The translations under genes were made by a program, and so were the position numbers. Below are positions 6,774 through 9,969 of a stretch of DNA of 9,969 nucleotides, in pieces (the stretch's first letter is position 1; each line of letters starts with the position of its first letter). Below the pieces are notes generated by a model. The model saw nothing but the letters and a program-made list of their open reading frames with translations, was not told the DNA's origin and ran no database searches. The DNA lies in NCBI GenBank assembly GCA_934196725.1, contig CAKPWR010000077.1, forward strand, positions 1 through 9,969, given 5' to 3'. Origin of the DNA: an uncultured Prevotella sp. (GTDB taxonomy: Bacteria > Bacteroidota > Bacteroidia > Bacteroidales > Bacteroidaceae).

Positions 6774-6807
6774 ATCACCAAATCAGCTCAAAAAAACTGG
6801 TTTTATT

Positions 6808-6850
6808 AGAATTTTAAAGAATTTTATGACACACTTTAACTCACTGTAAC
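6808..6850. repeat. Two further pairs of 10-bp-phased direct repeats in the divergent intergenic region
   Basis: AGAATTTTA occurs at 6808-6816 and 6818-6826, and CTTTAAC/CTGTAAC at 6834-6840 and 6844-6850. Both pairs have a 10-bp period. They lie between the two-component promoter and the promoter of the small regulator, about 45-95 bp upstream of the latter's -7 box. The sequence is AT-rich, so chance occurrence of the first pair cannot be dismissed. Confidence 0.35.
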
Positions 6851-6893
6851 CAAATCCGCTACAAGTTTGTTCGATATTTTAATACAATAATGG

Positions 6894-6901
6894 TAATTTT
6901 G
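6894..6901 (+). promoter_or_regulatory. -7 promoter box of the small XRE-like gene
   Basis: TAATTTTG fits TAnnTTTG and is followed by CAAAC. The nearest upstream TTTG (6866-6869) is 24 nt away rather than 19, so the -33 element is weak. The predicted leader is about 40 nt. Confidence 0.6.
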
Positions 6902-6950
6902 CAAACGAATTTAGACATAAATATAAAAAATCTTTAATCTGCAAAGAATT

Positions 6951-7187
6951 ATGAATGATAAAGTTAATACTGTGGTCATAGGCAAACTCATCAAGGAAGA
7001 ACTACAACGGCAAGGTAAAACATCCGTATGGCTTGCTAACGAACTTGGTTGCCACCGCACCAATATATATAAAGTGTACGATCGCACAACCATAGATACG
7101 GGCATGTTGTTTCATATCAGTAAAATCCTGAAGGTTGACTTCTTCAAGTACTATTCTGATGCGCTTTCTTCTAAGCGCAAAAAATAA
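6951..7187 (+). CDS. Small XRE-like helix-turn-helix protein (78 residues)
   Basis: The whole protein is little more than one lambda-repressor-like DNA-binding fold. Helices begin at about residue 7 (VVIGKLIKEELQRQG); TSVWLANELG (about 24-33) and CHRTNIYKVY (about 34-43) form the helix-turn-helix, followed by TIDTGMLFHISKILKVDFF (about 47-65), the usual last helix of such domains. A basic tail (SSKRKK) ends it. There is no sensor or dimerisation domain, and no neighbouring toxin gene, so an antitoxin role is not supported. The ATG at 6951 has only a weak purine-rich element (GCAAAGAA) before it. It diverges from the two-component operon, with 259 bp of shared regulatory sequence, and converges on icd. 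Its target is unknown. Confidence 0.88.
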   Translation: MNDKVNTVVIGKLIKEELQRQGKTSVWLANELGCHRTNIYKVYDRTTIDTGMLFHISKILKVDFFKYYSDALSSKRKK

Positions 7188-7202
7188 TTTTTCTCACATT
7201 AC

Positions 7203-7253
7203 ATGACAAAGCCTCACTAGCATCAATTCCTGATTCTAGTGAGGCTTTGTCAT
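7203..7253. terminator. Convergent hairpin between the XRE-like gene and icd
   Basis: An 18-bp perfect inverted repeat (7203-7220 with 7236-7253) contains AAAGCCTCACTAG and its complement, with a 15-nt loop that can form a further 4-bp helix (ATCA/TGAT). It fills the 82-nt gap between two convergent genes, 15 nt after one stop and 16 nt after the other. The flanking T-runs are short on both sides, so termination is inferred mainly from position and stem strength. Confidence 0.75.
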
Positions 7254-7269
7254 TATCCAATAAAGGAAT

Positions 7270-8481
7270 TTATCCTAACCTCTTTTCAAGTCTTTCGCGG
7301 ATAGCAGCGATGAAACCTGCTGAGTTTACAGCCTTCGCCTCAACTCCCTCCATCAGGTTGACAAGGTCCTTGGTAGCGATGCCGTCATTCAAGGTATCGA
7401 AGCAAGCTGCCTCCAACTGGTCGCCGAACTCCTGCAATTCCTTGATGCCATCCAGTTCACCACGCTTTCTCAACGCACCGCTCCATGCAAAGATGGTAGC
7501 CATTGGGTTGGTAGATGTATCCTCACCCTTCAGGTAGCGATAGTAGTGGCGGGTTACAGTGCCATGGGCTGCCTCATACTCATATTTGCCATCAGGAGAA
7601 ACCAAAACGGAAGTCATCATTGCCAGCGAACCGAAGGCTGTGCTGAGCATATCGCTCATTACATCACCATCATAATTCTTGCAAGCCCAGATGAAGCCGC
7701 CCTTGCTGCGGATGACACGAGCCACGGCATCATCAATCAATGTATAGAAGTACTCGATGCCGAGTTCGGCAAACTTCTCCTTGTAGTCGCTTTCATATAC
7801 TTCCTCGAAGATCTTGCGGAACTGAGCATCGTAAGTCTTGGAGATGGTATCCTTGGTAGCGAACCAGAGGTCCTGCTTGGTATCGATGGCAAACTTGAAG
7901 CAGCTGTGAGCAAAGCTGCGGATACTCTTGTCGGTATTGTGCATACCCTGGATAACACCAGCACCATCGAAGTTATGGATTTCAACCTCCTGCTTCTTGC
8001 CGCTCTTACCCTCGAACACGAGTTTAGCTACTCCCGGTTCATCGGCACGAATCTCCACGCTCTTGTATACATCTCCATAAGCATGACGGGCGATGGTGAT
8101 AGGCTTCTCCCAGTTCTTCACACAAGGGTGAATGCTAGGAATCGTGATAGGTGCACGGAACACGGTACCGTCCATGATGCTACGGATAGTTCCATTAGGA
8201 CTCTTCCACATTTTGTGGAGCTTATACTCATCCATGCGCTGTGCATTTGGAGTGATGGTAGCACACTTCACGGCTACACCATATTTTTTGGCAGCCTCAG
8301 CAGAGTCGATGGTCACCTGGTCATTGGTCTTGTCGCGATAAGGCAAACCCAGGTCGTAATACTCAGATTTCAAGTCAACGAAAGGAAGGATCAGTTCATC
8401 CTTGATCATCTTCCAGAGGATTCTTGTCATCTCATCGCCATCCATCTCTACCAACGGAGTCGTCATCTTAATCTTTTCCAT
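7270..8481 (-). CDS. icd: NADP-dependent isocitrate dehydrogenase (eukaryote-like subfamily)
   Basis: The 403-residue cytoplasmic enzyme oxidises isocitrate to 2-oxoglutarate and CO2, making NADPH. The length and motifs match the homodimeric subfamily that includes human IDH1 rather than E. coli Icd: [13 protein letters not shown] (about 11-23), [17 protein letters not shown] (about 95-111, substrate-binding Ser and Arg residues, the TVFR arginine corresponding to IDH1 Arg132), [32 protein letters not shown] (conserved Tyr/Lys and the metal-binding aspartates), and [24 protein letters not shown], whose TRH segment fits NADP specificity. No key residue is missing. The ATG at 8481 gives the MEKIK start usual for the family; there is no Shine-Dalgarno sequence. 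It appears to be a single-gene transcript with its own promoter at 8515-8545 and the hairpin at 7203-7253 behind it. Confidence 0.97.
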   Translation of the reverse strand: MEKIKMTTPLVEMDGDEMTRILWKMIKDELILPFVDLKSEYYDLGLPYRDKTNDQVTIDSAEAAKKYGVAVKCATITPNAQRMDEYKLHKMWKSPNGTIRSIMDGTVFRAPITIPSIHPCVKNWEKPITIARHAYGDVYKSVEIRADEPGVAKLVFEGKSGKKQEVEIHNFDGAGVIQGMHNTDKSIRSFAHSCFKFAIDTKQDLWFATKDTISKTYDAQFRKIFEEVYESDYKEKFAELGIEYFYTLIDDAVARVIRSKGGFIWACKNYDGDVMSDMLSTAFGSLAMMTSVLVSPDGKYEYEAAHGTVTRHYYRYLKGEDTSTNPMATIFAWSGALRKRGELDGIKELQEFGDQLEAACFDTLNDGIATKDLVNLMEGVEAKAVNSAGFIAAIRERLEKRLG

Positions 8482-8514
8482 AACAATCTATTATATAAAT
8501 TAATAATTTGCCTG

Positions 8515-8545
8515 CAAAATTACGAAAAAGATTTGATTAAAGAAA
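8515..8545 (-). promoter_or_regulatory. Promoter of icd
   Basis: Minus strand reads TTTC (8545-8542), exactly 19 nt, then TAATTTTG (8522-8515), which is the Bacteroidota TTTG-N19-TAnnTTTG promoter with one mismatch in the -33 element. The start would lie near 8508, leaving a leader of about 27 nt. Confidence 0.75.
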
Positions 8546-8632
8546 GGAAATTAAGAATTTTTCTATCAAAATGACAACAAAACGCACCATTTCTAAGTCT
8601 TATCCTATAATTTATGTATATTTATACTAAAA

Positions 8633-8666
8633 AAGGCACCAATGAGCATAAACCCATAGGTGCCTT
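8633..8666 (-). terminator. Intrinsic terminator of the OmpA-like lipoprotein gene
   Basis: An 8-bp GC-rich stem AAGGCACC/GGTGCCTT (8633-8640 with 8659-8666) extends past an A-A mismatch by ATG/CAT. On the minus strand it ends in a run of six T's, then AGTATAAA. It lies 67 nt downstream of the stop codon at 8734. The rest of 8482-8733 holds only the icd leader and promoter, and AT-rich sequence in which I see no gene. Confidence 0.85.
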
Positions 8667-8733
8667 CTATCATATTCATCAGGATGCACTGATGTGCAAG
8701 CCCTGATTATTCATTCTCCATAATCCACCAAGA

Positions 8734-9588
8734 TTACTTCTCCTCTGGAGCCTTGTCGATCAAGTCCATGAACTGGTCGAGCTTAGGAGTGATGATGATC
8801 TGGGTGCGACGGTTGCGCATCTTGCCAACCTCTGTGCTGTTAGTAGTTACAGGGTTGTACTCACCACGACCACCAGCAGTCATACGCTTAGGATTAACAC
8901 CGAAGTTGTCCTGGAGATACTGAACAACAGAAGCTGCACGGAGAGCAGAGAGGTCCCAGTTGTTACGGATGTTCTTCATCTTGGCACTTGTTGTGCTTAC
9001 AGGTACGTTATCAGTGTTACCCTCGATGAGTACATCGTAATCCTTGTAGTCCTGGATAATCTTAGCAATCTTGCTCAATGTTTCCTTAGCACGGTTGTTT
9101 ACCTCGTAGCTACCGCTCTGATAGAGCATGTTGTCAGCTAAAGAGATGTAAACTACACCCTTCAAAACCTGAACGTCAACTTCCTTCATCTCCTCACGGC
9201 TGAGTGAACGTGTCAAGTTGTTGGTCAATACCATGTTCAAAGAATCGCTCTTGCTCTTTACCTCAACCAAGTGACGGATATACTGGTTGCTCTCATTGAT
9301 CTGGTCAACGAGCTTCTCGATGCTAATATTGTTCTGATTAGCATTAGTCAAACTCTTGTCGAGAGCACTCTGCAACTTAGCGTAGTCGCTCTTTGCAGTA
9401 GCAAGCTGCTGCTGTGCTGCAGCAAGACTAGCCTCTGTAGCTGCCAACTTCTCCTTTGTATCCTGATAATTAGCAGTCAACTCTCTATTTTCAGTCTGAC
9501 AATTCTGGAGATCCTTCTTACTAGCGCAACTTGTTGTCAACAAAGCTGCCGCCATCAAAACCATTGCAAAAATCTTTGTCTGTTTCAT
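8734..9588 (-). CDS. OmpA/MotB-domain outer-membrane lipoprotein with coiled coil
   Basis: The 284-residue protein has a lipoprotein signal peptide (MKQTKIFAMVLMAAALLTTS|C) with lipidated Cys21. Residues about 27-100 are a predicted coiled coil (rich in A, Q, K, E, L, with TEASLAAAQQQLATAKSDYAKL), which could span periplasmic distance. The C-terminal OmpA-like peptidoglycan-binding domain (about 136-268) shows IEGNTDNVP (Asp193), NWDLSALRAASVVQYL (Arg217) and KMRNRRTQIIITPK, the expected peptidoglycan-binding residues. It probably anchors the outer membrane to the cell wall. The short post-cysteine sequence ASKKDLQ gives no clear surface-export signal, so a periplasm-facing location is likelier. 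The ATG at 9588 has a good AAGGA ribosome-binding site (9595-9591). It is monocistronic, with its own promoter and terminator. Confidence 0.93.
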   Translation of the reverse strand: MKQTKIFAMVLMAAALLTTSCASKKDLQNCQTENRELTANYQDTKEKLAATEASLAAAQQQLATAKSDYAKLQSALDKSLTNANQNNISIEKLVDQINESNQYIRHLVEVKSKSDSLNMVLTNNLTRSLSREEMKEVDVQVLKGVVYISLADNMLYQSGSYEVNNRAKETLSKIAKIIQDYKDYDVLIEGNTDNVPVSTTSAKMKNIRNNWDLSALRAASVVQYLQDNFGVNPKRMTAGGRGEYNPVTTNSTEVGKMRNRRTQIIITPKLDQFMDLIDKAPEEK

Positions 9589-9666
9589 ATTCCTTGAATT
9601 TTTAAATTTTTATTTTTTCAGTTATTAAATATACCTAATAATAAAGTATTTCACGCTTCTCTGGTG

Positions 9667-9674
9667 CAAAGTTA
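9667..9674 (-). promoter_or_regulatory. -7 promoter box of the OmpA-like gene, with AT-rich leader
   Basis: Minus strand reads TAACTTTG (9674-9667), matching TAnnTTTG, followed by CACC. No good TTTG lies 19 nt upstream. The predicted leader of about 70 nt is extremely A-rich near the start codon (9595-9620), a pattern that favours translation initiation in Bacteroidota. Confidence 0.65.
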
Positions 9675-9728
9675 CTTATAAGACCTGAATAAACATCATT
9701 TGTCAAAGCGTTTTAGACATTTTTAACC

Positions 9729-9746
9729 ACAAAATCAATATTTTGT
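9729..9746. repeat. Short inverted repeat in the ompA-like/purL divergent region
   Basis: ACAAAAT (9729-9735) and ATTTTGT (9740-9746) flank CAAT. It sits about 55 bp upstream of each of the two divergent promoters. It could be a regulator site, but seven AT-rich base pairs are weak evidence. Confidence 0.3.
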
Positions 9747-9798
9747 AGTTTTTTACAAGGGGAAAGCATTAACTAACTATAAAAATACGAGCAAAGGC

Positions 9799-9829
9799 TT
9801 TGTATTTCCAAAATTTAGCACTATCTTTG
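9799..9829 (+). promoter_or_regulatory. Promoter of the right-edge gene (probable purL)
   Basis: TTTG at 9799-9802, exactly 19 nt, then TATCTTTG at 9822-9829: a perfect match to the Bacteroidota consensus TTTG-N19-TAnnTTTG. It is the best promoter in the window and predicts a leader of about 40 nt. Confidence 0.88.
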
Positions 9830-9877
9830 CAACCGAAAGAAAAATAAATACATTAACATAATAAAAAGAGAAATAGT

Positions 9878-9969
9878 ATGATTCTTTTTTTCAGAACTCC
9901 ATCTAAGAGTGTGATTGCGACCGAGATTGACCACAAACCATCTCAGGACGAAATCAATGAACTTTGTTG
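9878..9969 (+). CDS. purL: Probable phosphoribosylformylglycinamidine synthase, N-terminal fragment
   Basis: Only 30 complete codons are present before the window ends. The product begins MILFFRTPSKSVIATEIDH and continues to INELC. That pattern (M-I-x-F-F-R, then a short strand, then an acidic helix leading to x-x-L-C/T-W) is how I remember the start of Bacteroidales PurL, the large ATP- and glutamine-dependent enzyme of the fourth step of purine synthesis. No catalytic motif is inside the window, so the call depends on N-terminal resemblance alone. The ATG at 9878 is preceded by the purine-rich AAAAAGAGAAA and lies downstream of a consensus promoter. Confidence 0.6.
   Translation, partial: MILFFRTPSKSVIATEIDHKPSQDEINELC

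Noticed and set aside
6951..7187. An antitoxin of a toxin-antitoxin pair, or a phage repressor
   Set aside because: There is no adjacent toxin-sized partner gene and no phage gene. The flanking genes are a two-component operon and icd.
7546..8574. A 342-codon open frame on the plus strand
   Set aside because: It lies opposite the icd gene, whose protein is unmistakable. The frame's translation shows no family resemblance and is explained by codon bias of the opposite strand.
9361..9480. A possible DNA repeat rich in GCTGC/AGC
   Set aside because: It is explained by the Ala/Gln/Lys-rich coiled-coil codons of the OmpA-like lipoprotein; there is no regular nucleotide period.

Overview
The window looks like chromosomal sequence from a Bacteroidota member, most likely Prevotella/Segatella or a close relative. 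The evidence is the repeated promoter signature TAnnTTTG (the Bacteroidota -7 box) in front of almost every gene, mostly weak or absent Shine-Dalgarno sequences, a eukaryote-like NADP isocitrate dehydrogenase, and a first 30 residues of the right-edge gene that resemble Bacteroidales PurL. The genus is an inference from overall similarity, not from a search.

Layout, left to right. At 1-314 (minus) is the N-terminal part of a secreted histidine phosphatase. Upstream of it at 422-1612 (minus) is a secreted SGNH/CE2-type esterase, whose upstream region holds three exact 22-bp-period copies of a promoter box. Divergent from it at 1777-1858 (plus) is tRNA-Leu(TAG), closed by a strong symmetric hairpin. 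At 1975-4413 (minus) is a two-gene unit: tex (nucleic-acid-binding accessory factor) followed 15 nt later by an unrecognised 96-residue protein. At 4523-6691 (minus) is a two-component operon: an OmpR/PhoB-type response regulator, then its membrane histidine kinase. At 6951-7187 (plus) is a tiny XRE-like DNA-binding protein, divergent from the two-component operon. At 7270-8481 (minus) is NADP isocitrate dehydrogenase, convergent with the small regulator across an 18-bp perfect hairpin. At 8734-9588 (minus) is an OmpA/MotB-type lipoprotein. At 9878 (plus) a gene begins that is probably purL and runs off the right edge.

Functionally this is mostly a core-genome neighbourhood: envelope integrity (OmpA-like lipoprotein), signalling, TCA/NADPH metabolism, purine synthesis, translation (tRNA) and RNA handling (Tex), plus two exported hydrolases. 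I see no mobile element, CRISPR array, toxin-antitoxin pair, phage gene or defence system, and no convincing new multi-gene system. The most interesting signals are regulatory: the triplicated promoter box before the esterase, 10-11-bp-phased direct repeats in the two-component/XRE divergent intergenic region, a triple 18-19-bp-spaced repeat before the phosphatase, and the unexplained small gene behind tex.
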